Shown here in pieces: positions 8,897 through 16,964 of a DNA stretch of 64,000 bases. Origin of the DNA: Arcanobacterium phocisimile (GTDB taxonomy: Bacteria > Actinomycetota > Actinomycetes > Actinomycetales > Actinomycetaceae); NCBI RefSeq assembly GCF_016904675.1, contig NZ_CP070228.1, forward strand, positions 1,674,001-1,738,000, in the 5' to 3' direction. Every line of letters begins with the position of its first letter. Positions within the stretch are counted from its first letter, which is position 1. A program made the position numbers and the translations under genes. Under the pieces are notes generated by a model. The model worked only from the letters and a program-made list of their open reading frames with translations. It did not search any database and was not told where the DNA came from.

Positions 8897-9928
8897 TTAG
8901 CTTTGTGAAGACGGATCTTCCTCGCCGCCAAACCAGATATTTTTCGTAGCCTGAATTTTCGACGCCGTCGAGGAAATAAAGGCCGTCATGGCGCTCGAGG
9001 CATCATTATTGACCGCGAGTTCCTGCGTAGACTTTTCCTGCTCAGCCATGATTTGGCGGAATTTCGAGGCATCCATAGTGGGAGCCGGTAGCTCCCGAAG
9101 CGTCTTTTGCAACCGGCGAGACTGGGAATTTAACGACGCAAACGTCATCGAACCCGAGATCACGCCACTAACAATTGGCACCATTTTAGTCACTGTTCGA
9201 GCAAAGGAATCTTTTGTCACTCTAATTCCAACTATACGCAGTACCTGCTTCATCGGACCATACCATGCGGTCTTTGTGAGAGCTTTTCTCTTAAGATGCT
9301 GCCGAATCGCAGGACTGGCTACGTCCTTGGCGAATACTGAAAGCGCATTGGATGCACCTTGAGCGCCAAACATTACGCCTAGGAACAGCGCAAACTTGCT
9401 CATAGTTTCATCATCAACCGCATCGAGATCGTTGATGAAATCTTTCCAACCGTATACGTAGGCAAGCTTTTGCATGATGCGGAAAGCGTAAACGAAATAT
9501 TGCACGATATCGCCAGGAACGGATACCGCCATCGCTGGGCCACCTGGCAACCCACTTGCAAACGACAACGCAGTAGATTTATTGGTTTCGGATCGTATTA
9601 CTCGATGCGAAATTGCTTCCAAATCTTCAAGCGTCACACCAGCACCCAGTGGTGTGGAGACCACCGCAGTTTCGATTACTTCATTCGAGTAACCAGCTCG
9701 ACGGAGCTCTTGACGCAGAAAATTATCTCGAACAATTTGAACGCCTCGCAGTCGAATAATTTTAAGGATAAAATCAATCGCGAACTGCTGGAGCTGCGCG
9801 TCTTGCTGATCCGTATAAGCCGCCTATGCTGAAAGTCCTGAGTCTTGACCAGTGACGTCAGTGTCACTACCATCCATTATTTTAATGGGAGGATCACTGT
9901 TTTCAATCTTTTCTTCATTTTCCTCCAT
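8897..9928 (-). pseudogene. EcsC-like protein gene interrupted by an in-frame amber codon
   Basis: From the ATG at 9928, which has an AAGGA ribosome site, the frame codes for 34 residues (MEENEEKIENSDPP...), meets TAG at 9824-9826, and then continues open for about 308 codons. The coding sense resumes immediately after the stop (AAYTDQQDAQLQQFAIDF..., LRQELRRAGYSNEVIE). The body matches the EcsC family pattern as I know it: ALSFASGLPGGPAMAVSVP, FRIMQKLAYVYGW, FALFLGVMFGAQGASNAL, TKTAWYGPM and a glycine-rich hydrophobic segment. No ATG, GTG or TTG lies between the TAG and the GTG at 9664, and starting at 9664 would lose a conserved N-terminal part. Either the gene is inactivated by a point mutation, or the stop is read through, or a shortened protein is made from 9664. 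EcsC family function is poorly known. Confidence 0.65.
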
Positions 9929-10052
9929 CGATTATGGTCCTTAACCATCGAAACTTTCACCATTTACGAAACAGTGTAAGCCCAAAACGTGTGCGGCACG
10001 TCTACATAATCTCAAATAGATCTTCCCGTGCGCAAGGTCCGACTGATGGCGC

Positions 10053-10136
10053 GTGCACTGAAACGGGAAATAGCGCAAACCTCGTCCATATACGTCGAGG
10101 TTTGCACTATTACCCCATTTAATGCAGTTGAATCCG
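10053..10136. repeat. 84-bp hairpin repeat, copy A
   Basis: It matches copy B (11342-11425) along its whole 84-bp length. The core is a 16-bp stem (10069-10084 with 10096-10111, one mismatch) around an 11-nt loop, TCCATATACGT. The flanks are in the same orientation as in copy B, but the loop is its exact reverse complement. The copy lies between an acetyltransferase gene and the EcsC-like gene. Confidence 0.85.
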
Positions 10137-10170
10137 CAATCTAGATCAAAACTGACTTCGCCAACTACGT

Positions 10171-10707
10171 TTAGCGAGTCAAAATTTCAAAGCTCGGACC
10201 CTGAGGCCACGGGTCGCTAGGCAGTCTGCCACAAGTAACAACATCAATACGTTTTCCGGTGATTAAGAACTTGGAACGTTCTAGGCCTTCAGGTAGGAAT
10301 CCGGCCGATTGAGCCACAGTTGCAGAACTTGGATTATTCACCCGGTACCCTAATTCTAAGCGCTCGAAACCGCCCTCCGATAATGCCCAGTTTGCAACAG
10401 TCCGTGCGGCAATCGATGTCCAACCCTGTCCGCGGTATTGCGCGCCCATCCAATAGAAGAACCAGGCACTGCGATTTTCTGGATCACTTGCCAGTCCCAC
10501 TAATCCAACAGCACGACCGTCTAAATCAATCACCCACGCAACCATAGACTTAGATTCGGTGAACTGGCTTATATATCGATGAGCCTCATCGATAGTCGAC
10601 ACATCACCTTGCCGTTTCATGTCTGGATGCGAGCGAAAAGCTGCCAAAACCGCAGTGGCATCGCTCTGTTCAATCTTTCGCAAGATTATTTTCCGAGCAT
10701 CCTCCAT
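10171..10707 (-). CDS. GNAT-family N-acetyltransferase (RimJ/RimL-like)
   Basis: A 178-residue protein with the RimJ/RimL-type layout: an N-terminal IILRKIEQSDATAVLAAFRSHPDM, a central AVGLVGLASDPENRSAWFFYWMG, the acetyl-CoA-binding loop QYRGQGWTSIAARTVANWAL (about 90-109) and the C-terminal ERLELGYRVNNPSSATVAQSAGF. Members acetylate protein N-termini, amino acids or antibiotics, and the target here is unknown. Its start lies 9 bp after the YoeB stop, so it is probably the third cistron of the toxin-antitoxin operon. The whole block is bracketed by the two 84-bp repeats. Confidence 0.88.
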   Translation of the reverse strand: MEDARKIILRKIEQSDATAVLAAFRSHPDMKRQGDVSTIDEAHRYISQFTESKSMVAWVIDLDGRAVGLVGLASDPENRSAWFFYWMGAQYRGQGWTSIAARTVANWALSEGGFERLELGYRVNNPSSATVAQSAGFLPEGLERSKFLITGKRIDVVTCGRLPSDPWPQGPSFEILTR

Positions 10708-10716
10708 AACCTTCTC

Positions 10717-10980
10717 CTAATAGTGGTATCTGCAAGCAGCTATATATACTGCCGTTTCGGTGTATTTATAAACGAGGCGATGTTCATCAGAGATCCTGCG
10801 CGACCAATATCCGGCAAGCTCATATTTCAATGGTTCCGGCTTCCCGATACCTTCGTTTCCGTTGCGCGAAATATCTTTAAGCAAGAGGTTGATTCGCTTC
10901 AGCATCTTCCGGTCGTGGGCTTGCCACCATAGGTAGTCTTGCCAGGCGTTCTCATCCCAGACATATTTCACGCGATTCAC
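10717..10980 (-). CDS. yoeB: YoeB-type toxin (mRNA interferase)
   Basis: An 87-residue RelE/ParE-superfamily ribosome-dependent mRNA endonuclease of the Txe/YoeB family. Family features are visible: VWDENAWQDYLWW at the N-terminus, KRINLLLKDI, the strand IGKPEPLKYELAGYWSRRI with the conserved Glu/Arg active-site residues, DEHRLVYKY, and the C-terminal ACRYHY with the catalytic His and Tyr. Its ATG overlaps the antitoxin stop by 4 nt, the usual arrangement that couples their translation. The toxin cleaves mRNA at the ribosomal A site when the antitoxin is degraded (family knowledge). Confidence 0.93.
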   Translation of the reverse strand: MNRVKYVWDENAWQDYLWWQAHDRKMLKRINLLLKDISRNGNEGIGKPEPLKYELAGYWSRRISDEHRLVYKYTETAVYIAACRYHY

Positions 10981-11234
10981 TCCGCTTCGAGGAGTGGCTG
11001 AACTGTACCTTCTCCCGCTTCTAATCGATCGACAGCATCAAATAGCCTGCGCGCATTGCGCGGTGACCGCATCAAATACGCGGTTTCTCGCAGCGAATTA
11101 TAGTCATCGAGCGAAACAATCACTGCAGAATCGTGACCTTTGCGGGTAATGATGACTTCTTCTCGATCTTCAACAACCGATTTCAGAACATCTGCATAGT
11201 TCGCACGCGATTCAGAATATGACATAGTTTTCAT
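10977..11234 (-). CDS. yefM: YefM-type antitoxin
   Basis: An 85-residue Phd/YefM-family antitoxin. It begins MKTMSYSESRANYADVLKSV, which is the DNA-binding Phd/YefM fold, followed by REEVIITRKGHDSAVIVSLDDYNSL, and ends with the acidic toxin-binding tail. The frame is open much further upstream (to 11528), but that part runs through a repeat and has no protein character. The ATG at 11234 has an AAGGAG site at 8 nt. It neutralises the YoeB toxin encoded downstream and represses its own promoter through the paired TGTACA boxes at 11247-11264. Confidence 0.93.
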   Translation of the reverse strand: MKTMSYSESRANYADVLKSVVEDREEVIITRKGHDSAVIVSLDDYNSLRETAYLMRSPRNARRLFDAVDRLEAGEGTVQPLLEAE

Positions 11235-11246
11235 AAGAACTCTCCT

Positions 11247-11264
11247 TGTACAACTAATTGTACA
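11247..11264. promoter_or_regulatory. YefM operator (paired TGTACA boxes)
   Basis: Two TGTACA hexamers at 11247-11252 and 11259-11264 lie 12 bp apart centre to centre, within the palindrome TGTACAACTAATTGTACA. YefM-YoeB repressors are known to recognise paired TGTACA boxes with this spacing. The site is immediately upstream of the antitoxin ribosome site. Confidence 0.85.
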
Positions 11265-11341
11265 TCTCACGCAGGTATGTGCAAGATTTCGCCAAAACGA
11301 GCTACAAATGAGATAACTAAGCTCCTGCCCCTGGATCGAGT

Positions 11342-11425
11342 GTGCACTGAAACGGGGAATAGCGCAAACCTCGACGTATATGGACGAGGTTTGCGCTATT
11401 CCCCCATCTACTGCAGACGAATCCG
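11342..11425. repeat. 84-bp hairpin repeat, copy B
   Basis: Partner of copy A at 10053-10136. It has a perfect 16-bp stem (AATAGCGCAAACCTCG at 11358-11373 paired with 11385-11400) and an 11-nt loop, ACGTATATGGA. The interval 11265-11542 otherwise holds no gene; the long minus-strand frame here is an upstream extension of yefM without coding support. Confidence 0.85.
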
Positions 11426-11542
11426 GCGGGACTGGCCAGGCACTAGCCATCCGGCATGACTCGCCGGCTGGTACTCCCCAGAGCCGGGGAGCCGCCACTG
11501 CCCGGGCAATCCAGCTTCCACCTAGCACCCCACCCCGCTCAA

Positions 11543-11574
11543 CAAAAAACTGCGGGAGCCACTGGCTCCCGCAG
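11543..11574 (-). terminator. Intrinsic terminator of ychF
   Basis: On the minus strand an 11-bp G+C-rich stem (11550-11560 with 11564-11574), with a 3-nt loop, is followed directly by six T. It lies 22 bp after the ychF stop. Confidence 0.9.
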
Positions 11575-11596
11575 CAATATTAAAAAATCAGCCGTG

Positions 11597-12676
11597 TCAC
11601 ACGTTGAACATGAACTCCACGACGTCGCCGTCATTCATCACGTATTCTTTGCCTTCCATGCGGACCTTGCCGTGTGCTTTCGCCTCGGTCATCGACCCGA
11701 ACTCGACGAGGTCGTCGAAGGAAATAACTTGCGCCTTAATGAATCCACGTTCGAAATCGGTGTGAATCACGCCGGCTGCTTGCGGAGCGGTCCATCCCTT
11801 GTGGATCGTCCATGCGCGTGCTTCTTTTGGTCCGGCCGTCAAATAGGTTTGTAGTCCGAGGGTGTCGAAGCCGACGCGTGCGAGCTTGTCCAAACCGGCT
11901 TCATCTTGGCCGGTGGATTCGAGCATTTCGCGGGCTTCTTCTTCATCGAGCTCAATGAGTTCGGCTTCGAACTTAGCGTCGAGGAAGATAGCTTCGGCTG
12001 GCGCAACCAACTCGCGTAGCTTGGCTTGCATATCGGTATCTGCGAGGCCTTCATCGTCGGTGTTGAAGACGTAGATGAATGGCTTGTTGGTCATCAAATG
12101 GAAAGTCTTCAAAATTTTCGGATCGAGGTCTCCACCCGCAGCGTAGAGCGTTTTGCCTTCTTCGAGAATCTTCAGGGCTGCTTGGGCAGTCTCAACGACT
12201 TCCTTGGCAACCTTGCGATTCGTCAATTCTTTTTGGAGGCGCGGCAGCTGCTTTTCCAGCGTCTGAATGTCAGCTAGCACCAGCTCAGTGGTGATGGTGT
12301 CAATATCGGATGCTGGATCGACGCGACCGTCAACGTGGGTGACGTCTGGATCTGCGAACGCGCGGGTTACTTGGCAGATTGCGTCAGCTTCGCGAATGTT
12401 TGCGAGGAACTGGTTACCCAAGCCTTCACCTTCGGATGCTCCACGCACGATTCCTGCAATATCAACGAAAGACACCGTTGCTGGCAGGATCTTTTGCGAC
12501 CCGAAAATCTCCGCGAGCTTGTTCAGTCGCGGATCTGGAAGGGGCACGATACCCACGTTTGGTTCGATGGTGGCGAACGGGTAGTTCGCTGCCAGCACGT
12601 TTGCACGGGTAAGTGCGTTGAACAAAGTTGACTTGCCGACGTTGGGCAGTCCTGCAATTCCAATAGTTAAAGCCAC
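11597..12676 (-). CDS. ychF: Redox-regulated ATPase/GTPase YchF (OLA1 family)
   Basis: 359 residues, the usual family length. It has the P-loop GLPNVGKST (9-17), switch/G3 DIAG (72-75) within VSFVDIAGIVRGASEGEGLG, a coiled-coil helical insert (about 130-200), the G4-equivalent NTDDEG, and a C-terminal TGS domain (about 275-359, ending NDGDVVEFMFNV). YchF proteins bind ATP in preference to GTP, associate with ribosomes and take part in stress responses. It is monocistronic with a clear terminator, and divergent from rmuC. The start is the only good ATG before the family's conserved N-terminus (ALTIGIAGLPNVGKS). Confidence 0.97.
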   Translation of the reverse strand: MALTIGIAGLPNVGKSTLFNALTRANVLAANYPFATIEPNVGIVPLPDPRLNKLAEIFGSQKILPATVSFVDIAGIVRGASEGEGLGNQFLANIREADAICQVTRAFADPDVTHVDGRVDPASDIDTITTELVLADIQTLEKQLPRLQKELTNRKVAKEVVETAQAALKILEEGKTLYAAGGDLDPKILKTFHLMTNKPFIYVFNTDDEGLADTDMQAKLRELVAPAEAIFLDAKFEAELIELDEEEAREMLESTGQDEAGLDKLARVGFDTLGLQTYLTAGPKEARAWTIHKGWTAPQAAGVIHTDFERGFIKAQVISFDDLVEFGSMTEAKAHGKVRMEGKEYVMNDGDVVEFMFNV

Positions 12677-12813
12677 GTTGTCTAGTTTAGTTCACCGTTG
12701 TGTGTACGTCACGTTGGGTTGATGTGGGATTGCTTTGGTTTGACGACGGCGGAGTGTGGATGCGAACTACCCGTCACCAAAGTATGTCGGAGGCTGGTTT
12801 TAGAGTTGAGACT

Positions 12814-14046
12814 ATGACACTTCCATTCAGTATTTTCATAATTATTATTCTTCTGGTTGCTGCCTGTGGTGGCGGCCTCGGTTGGGTTGTTGGGCAGCGT
12901 CACTCTGTTTCGGAGGCGAATCGGTTGCGCAATGAGGCGCAGTCGGCGCGCGAACAATCCTTGTATTTGCAGGGCCAGCTTGAGTTGCTGGAGCGCGAGA
13001 ATCAGCATCTGCATACGCGCATCGATGCGCAGGGTGAAACGGTTCAGGCGTTGGCGCCGATTGCCCAACAGCTGGGCACGGTGGATTCCTATGTGCGTGC
13101 CTTGGAGTCGAAAACTACGCAACATTTCTCCTCGATTACTGCGCAGTTGCAGAACGAGGCGAAGATTTCCGCGCAGTTGTCGCGTACTACCGAATCGCTG
13201 GATGCGATTTTGCGAAACTCTTCTGCGCGAGGAACTTGGGGAGAAGTTCAACTTCACCGGATTATCGAGGCCGCTGGGATGCTCGAGCGGGTGGATTTTG
13301 ATGAACAGCTTGCCACATCGCAGTTTTCTGATAGCGCCCAGGGTCGCGGCCGTCCGGATGTGACGGTCCATCTGCCGAATGGTGCGCATTTGGCTATCGA
13401 TTCAAAGGTTCCGATGAGTTCCTATATTGCCGCTCATGAGATTTCGCCCCATGATTATGAGCGGGCTAGTGAACGTCAGTCCCTGCTACTCGATCATTCT
13501 AAGGCGGTTCGTAAGCACGTTGAGGCGTTAAAGAAGCGTAACTACCCGGCTGATTTCCCGCAGTCTCCACAGTTGACGGTCATGTTTCTTCCTTCGGAAG
13601 GTTTGCTCGCAGAGGCTTTGGATGCCGATCCACAACTCCTTGATTATGCACTCAGTGATGGAATCATTTTGACGTCACCAGCTTCCTTGCTCGCCTTGTT
13701 GCGTTCGGTGGCTGCGATTTGGCGGTCTGCGCAAGCCTCCGAACAGGCTCGAGAGATTGTTCAGGCAGGTAATGAGCTTGTTGACCGGTTATCGGTATTC
13801 GTCAAACACTTGTCAAAACTCGGTATCAATCTGACGAATGCTGTGAAATCTTACAACAGTGCGATGTCTTCACTAGAATCACGTGTGCTGGTCACGTACC
13901 GCAAGTTTGATGCTCTCAATGAAAAAATCAGTGATCTTGAAGCTGGTTCAGTTCTCGTTGATCCGGATCATTCGAGCACGCGCGCACTCACTGCCCCTGA
14001 GTTGTTAGAGACAGCTGAGCACGCCGAGTCAGATAGCGGAAACTAG
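12814..14046 (+). CDS. rmuC: DNA recombination protein RmuC
   Basis: 410 residues. An N-terminal membrane helix (FSIFIIIILLVAACGGGLGW) is followed by a coiled coil (about 30-130) and the RmuC nuclease-like core: RGTWGEVQLHRIIEAAGM, GRPDVTVHLPNGAHLAIDSKVP and FLPSEGLLAEALDADPQLL. The family limits inversions between short repeats and belongs to the PD-(D/E)XK-like group; the motif DSK is present. The frame opens at 12700, but the first 38 residues look non-coding, so the ATG at 12814 is preferred although its ribosome site is weak. It stands alone, divergent from ychF. Confidence 0.92.
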   Translation: MTLPFSIFIIIILLVAACGGGLGWVVGQRHSVSEANRLRNEAQSAREQSLYLQGQLELLERENQHLHTRIDAQGETVQALAPIAQQLGTVDSYVRALESKTTQHFSSITAQLQNEAKISAQLSRTTESLDAILRNSSARGTWGEVQLHRIIEAAGMLERVDFDEQLATSQFSDSAQGRGRPDVTVHLPNGAHLAIDSKVPMSSYIAAHEISPHDYERASERQSLLLDHSKAVRKHVEALKKRNYPADFPQSPQLTVMFLPSEGLLAEALDADPQLLDYALSDGIILTSPASLLALLRSVAAIWRSAQASEQAREIVQAGNELVDRLSVFVKHLSKLGINLTNAVKSYNSAMSSLESRVLVTYRKFDALNEKISDLEAGSVLVDPDHSSTRALTAPELLETAEHAESDSGN

Positions 14047-14125
14047 CCCAGAAATAGCAACTGGCTAAGAAACGGCAACTAGCCTAGAAGCCCCTGCGAT
14101 TCCGCACAATAGAGCGGTTACCCAT

Positions 14126-15364
14126 TTAGGCTAGCGAGGAGTCGGAATCTTCGTCACTTGCGAGGCGTCCAGTGCTCCGTGCGGTTGATCTGCGCGAAGC
14201 ACCTTTCGCACGAGCCTTATGCGGGCGGTCAACCTCAACACCGGTAGCTTTCAGCTCCCCGCGCAGGTTCTTCGGCAACGAAAAATGGACGTCTTCGTGG
14301 ACAGTGAATACTGGCTCTACTGAGGTGAAACCCCACTCTTTGAGCTGGTCAACAACATCGCGAACCAAAATCTCTGGGACCGAGGCACCCGAAGTAACGC
14401 CAATTGTCAAGTTGCCCTCAACCCATTCACGTTGCAGTTCATCGGCCTTATCTACGCGGTAGGCTGCCCGTGCACCGCCCTCGAGAGCAACTTCAACTAA
14501 ACGCACCGAGTTCGAAGAATTAGCAGAACCCACCACAATCACAACATCGCAATCAGGAGCCATCTCCTTCACCGAACCTTGACGGTTCTGCGTCGCATAG
14601 CAAATATCGTCACTAGGCGGGTTCATTAAATTCGGAAAACGTTTACGCAACAGCTCAACCGTCTTCATCGTTTCATCAACCGAAAGAGTCGTCTGTGAAA
14701 TCCACACAACCCGATCCGGATCACGAACCTGCACATTGGCAACATCTTCTGGACCATTAACCACCTGGATATGATCCGGAGCTTCGCCCTGAGTGCCTTC
14801 AACTTCCTCGTGGCCAATGTGACCGATAAGCAAAATGTCGTAGTCCTGGTCAGCAAACCGCACAGCCTGCTTGTGAACTTTCGTCACCAACGGGCAGGTC
14901 GCATCAATCGTTTGTAACATGCGGCGATTAGCGGCTTCTTGAACGGCAGGAGAAACACCATGTGCTGAAAAGACCACGCGGGCACCTTCCGGAACCTCGT
15001 CAGTGTCATGAACGAAAATCGCTCCACGTTTCATCAACGTCTCCACCACGAACTTGTTGTGCACAATCTCCTTGCGCACATACACCGGTGGATCATACAG
15101 CTCAAGCGCCTTTTCCACCGTGTCCACAGCACGATCCACCCCGGCACAATATCCGCGCGGGGTAGCAATCAAGATGCGTTTGCCTTCAGCGTTCGGTTCC
15201 GAAGCAATATCGGCAGGAAACGCCGAAGCACCTGCCAACGAAACCGTGCCAGTATTTCCAGAGTTCTCTTCGATTCTCACGCTCCCAAGACTAACAGCTC
15301 GGACTAACTCCTGCTTATTAGCTTGTGCACATTTGCCCATTTCCGCGCTGGGACTTTCGCCCAA
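14126..15364 (-). CDS. ispH: 4-hydroxy-3-methylbut-2-enyl diphosphate reductase (IspH/LytB)
   Basis: The last enzyme of the MEP isoprenoid pathway, which makes IPP and DMAPP with a [4Fe-4S] cluster. The three cluster cysteines appear in [23 protein letters not shown] and [11 protein letters not shown]. The conserved body starts at [12 protein letters not shown] (about residue 62), and the C-terminal tail is basic and low-complexity. The start is uncertain. The open frame begins at a TTG (15364), and other in-frame choices are ATG 15340 and GTG 15280. None has a good ribosome site, whereas the strong site in the leader drives a 22-codon out-of-frame ORF (15304-15372). It is divergent from xseA. 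The partner MEP gene ispE is at 48.9 kb. Confidence 0.93.
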   Translation of the reverse strand: MGESPSAEMGKCAQANKQELVRAVSLGSVRIEENSGNTGTVSLAGASAFPADIASEPNAEGKRILIATPRGYCAGVDRAVDTVEKALELYDPPVYVRKEIVHNKFVVETLMKRGAIFVHDTDEVPEGARVVFSAHGVSPAVQEAANRRMLQTIDATCPLVTKVHKQAVRFADQDYDILLIGHIGHEEVEGTQGEAPDHIQVVNGPEDVANVQVRDPDRVVWISQTTLSVDETMKTVELLRKRFPNLMNPPSDDICYATQNRQGSVKEMAPDCDVVIVVGSANSSNSVRLVEVALEGGARAAYRVDKADELQREWVEGNLTIGVTSGASVPEILVRDVVDQLKEWGFTSVEPVFTVHEDVHFSLPKNLRGELKATGVEVDRPHKARAKGASRRSTARSTGRLASDEDSDSSLA

Positions 15365-15456
15365 AATTTCATGAACCAGCTCCCCGTAAACTATTAAGGA
15401 GTCATATTCGGCTCGGAAAGTAACGAATTTCCTTGAGAATAGGTCGCAAAACGCCC

Positions 15457-16710
15457 ATGAGCAGAACGGTTACCATTCCGGTTGACCTGCCACAGGTGGC
15501 CAGGGAAACAACTCCCGAACACCCGTGGCCATTACGTCTGCTTAACGCGAAAATCGCCGAATACATCGCCAAAATGTCTCGTTTATGGGTTGAAGGGGAA
15601 ATCATTACCCTCACTCGTCGGCCCGGCGCGAAGGTCCAATTCTTCACCCTGGCAGACCTCGAAGACAAAGCCTCCATCACCTGCAAAATCTTCACCCACG
15701 CACTACCTGAAGGAATCGAATCAGGATCGCGCGTTATCGTCTGTGCAAAACCAGACTTTTGGACCGGCAACGGTAGCCTATCTCTCCAGGTCGACGAAAT
15801 CCGCGCAGTTGGATTAGGCGATATTTTGGCTCGCATCGAAGCGTTAAAAAACAAACTCGCTGCCGAAGGGCTCTTCAGCCTGAAACTCAAAAAACCGCTC
15901 CCGTTCCTTCCCAGATCCATCGGGCTCATCGTCGGTCGCAACACCAAAGCTCTACACGACGTCCAAGTTAATGCCCGCGCCCGCTGGGCAAGCGCACAAT
16001 TCGCGGTGCGAGAAGTCGTGGTCCAAGGCCCAACCGCCGTCCAAGAAATGATTCCTGCACTGACTGAACTCGATGCCCTACCCGAAGTAGACGTTATCGT
16101 CATCGCCCGCGGCGGCGGATCAGTCGAAGATCTTCTGCCCTTCTCCGACGAACGGCTCATCCGGGCTGTAGCACAAACCGACACCCCCGTCGTCTCGGCT
16201 ATCGGTCATGAAACGGATAATCCGCTACTAGACCTCGTCGCCGACTTCCGTGCCTCGACCCCAACCGACGCCGCACGTTCCATTGTCCCTGATGTCAGCG
16301 AAGAACATGCCGGCGTGCTCGACACACTTAACCGCGGACGAACCGCCATGAACTCACTACTAGAACGGGCACTTACAGATATTCGCACGCAACGCTCCCG
16401 GCCAGTTCTCGCCCAACCACACACCATGTTCGAAACTCGCGGGCTCGAACTCACCCAACTGCAACAATGGCTACGCAATAATTTCGACCGCCTGCTCACC
16501 CACCACACCAACAGCGTTGAATCTTCACTAGCCCGCTTGCGCGCGCTCTCACCGTTGTCCACTCTGCAACGCGGATACGCAGTATTGCGCACCGAAACCG
16601 GCGTCGTCACTAGTGTTGATAACGCCGAACCAGGCTCAACGTTGATCGCACAACTCCACGACGGCACAATCACCACCACGGTCATGTCAGCTGAAAGGAA
16701 CGAATCATGA
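15457..16710 (+). CDS. xseA: Exodeoxyribonuclease VII large subunit
   Basis: 417 residues from the ATG at 15457. An N-terminal OB-fold domain (about 20-110: [10 protein letters not shown]-like start [30 protein letters not shown]) precedes the catalytic core with [16 protein letters not shown], the conserved [20 protein letters not shown] and [17 protein letters not shown], followed by coiled-coil helices and the C-terminal L-x-R-G-Y-A-V-L motif. With XseB it degrades single-stranded DNA from both ends. The small-subunit gene overlaps its stop by 4 nt. A TTG at 15433 is a weaker alternative start. Confidence 0.95.
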   Translation: MSRTVTIPVDLPQVARETTPEHPWPLRLLNAKIAEYIAKMSRLWVEGEIITLTRRPGAKVQFFTLADLEDKASITCKIFTHALPEGIESGSRVIVCAKPDFWTGNGSLSLQVDEIRAVGLGDILARIEALKNKLAAEGLFSLKLKKPLPFLPRSIGLIVGRNTKALHDVQVNARARWASAQFAVREVVVQGPTAVQEMIPALTELDALPEVDVIVIARGGGSVEDLLPFSDERLIRAVAQTDTPVVSAIGHETDNPLLDLVADFRASTPTDAARSIVPDVSEEHAGVLDTLNRGRTAMNSLLERALTDIRTQRSRPVLAQPHTMFETRGLELTQLQQWLRNNFDRLLTHHTNSVESSLARLRALSPLSTLQRGYAVLRTETGVVTSVDNAEPGSTLIAQLHDGTITTTVMSAERNES

Positions 16711-16964
16711 ATCCTCGCGACCCACAACAACTCGACGCCCAGGTCGCCGAACTCAGCTACGAAGACGCCCGCAGCAAACTTGTCGACACCGTCGCCCGGC
16801 TCGAACAAGGCAATATTCCACTCGAAGAGGCCCTCGAACTATGGGAGCTCGGTGAAGCACTGGCTCGCCGTTGCGAAACGTGGCTTGCTGGCGCCCGCGA
16901 GCGCCTCGCCCAAGCTCAAGAACAAACACGGGCTGTGCTCGATAACGCTTCAGGTGACAATTAA
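16707..16964 (+). CDS. xseB: Exodeoxyribonuclease VII small subunit
   Basis: 85 residues with the family pattern: LSYEDARSKLVDTVARLEQGNIPLEEALELWELGEALARRCETWLAGARERL. It starts within the xseA stop (ATGA), so translation is coupled, and multiple copies wrap around one large subunit. The sugar kinase begins on the base directly after its stop, which makes a three-gene operon. Confidence 0.96.
   Translation: MNPRDPQQLDAQVAELSYEDARSKLVDTVARLEQGNIPLEEALELWELGEALARRCETWLAGARERLAQAQEQTRAVLDNASGDN

Noticed and set aside
9662-9664. GTG at 9664 as the natural start of the EcsC-like protein
   Set aside because: It removes a conserved-looking N-terminal segment of about 50 residues that is clearly coding, and no ribosome site precedes it.
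11235-11528. N-terminal extension of the antitoxin frame to 183 residues
   Set aside because: It passes through the 84-bp repeat and the operator, has no family likeness, and the ATG at 11234 has the ribosome site.
12709-13389. 226-residue minus-strand frame opposite rmuC
   Set aside because: Shadow of the RmuC coiled coil; rich in Arg, Leu and Gln without domain pattern.
15402-16184. 260-residue minus-strand frame opposite xseA
   Set aside because: Composition is Ser/Arg/Thr-rich as in typical shadow frames; the xseA motifs lie on the other strand.
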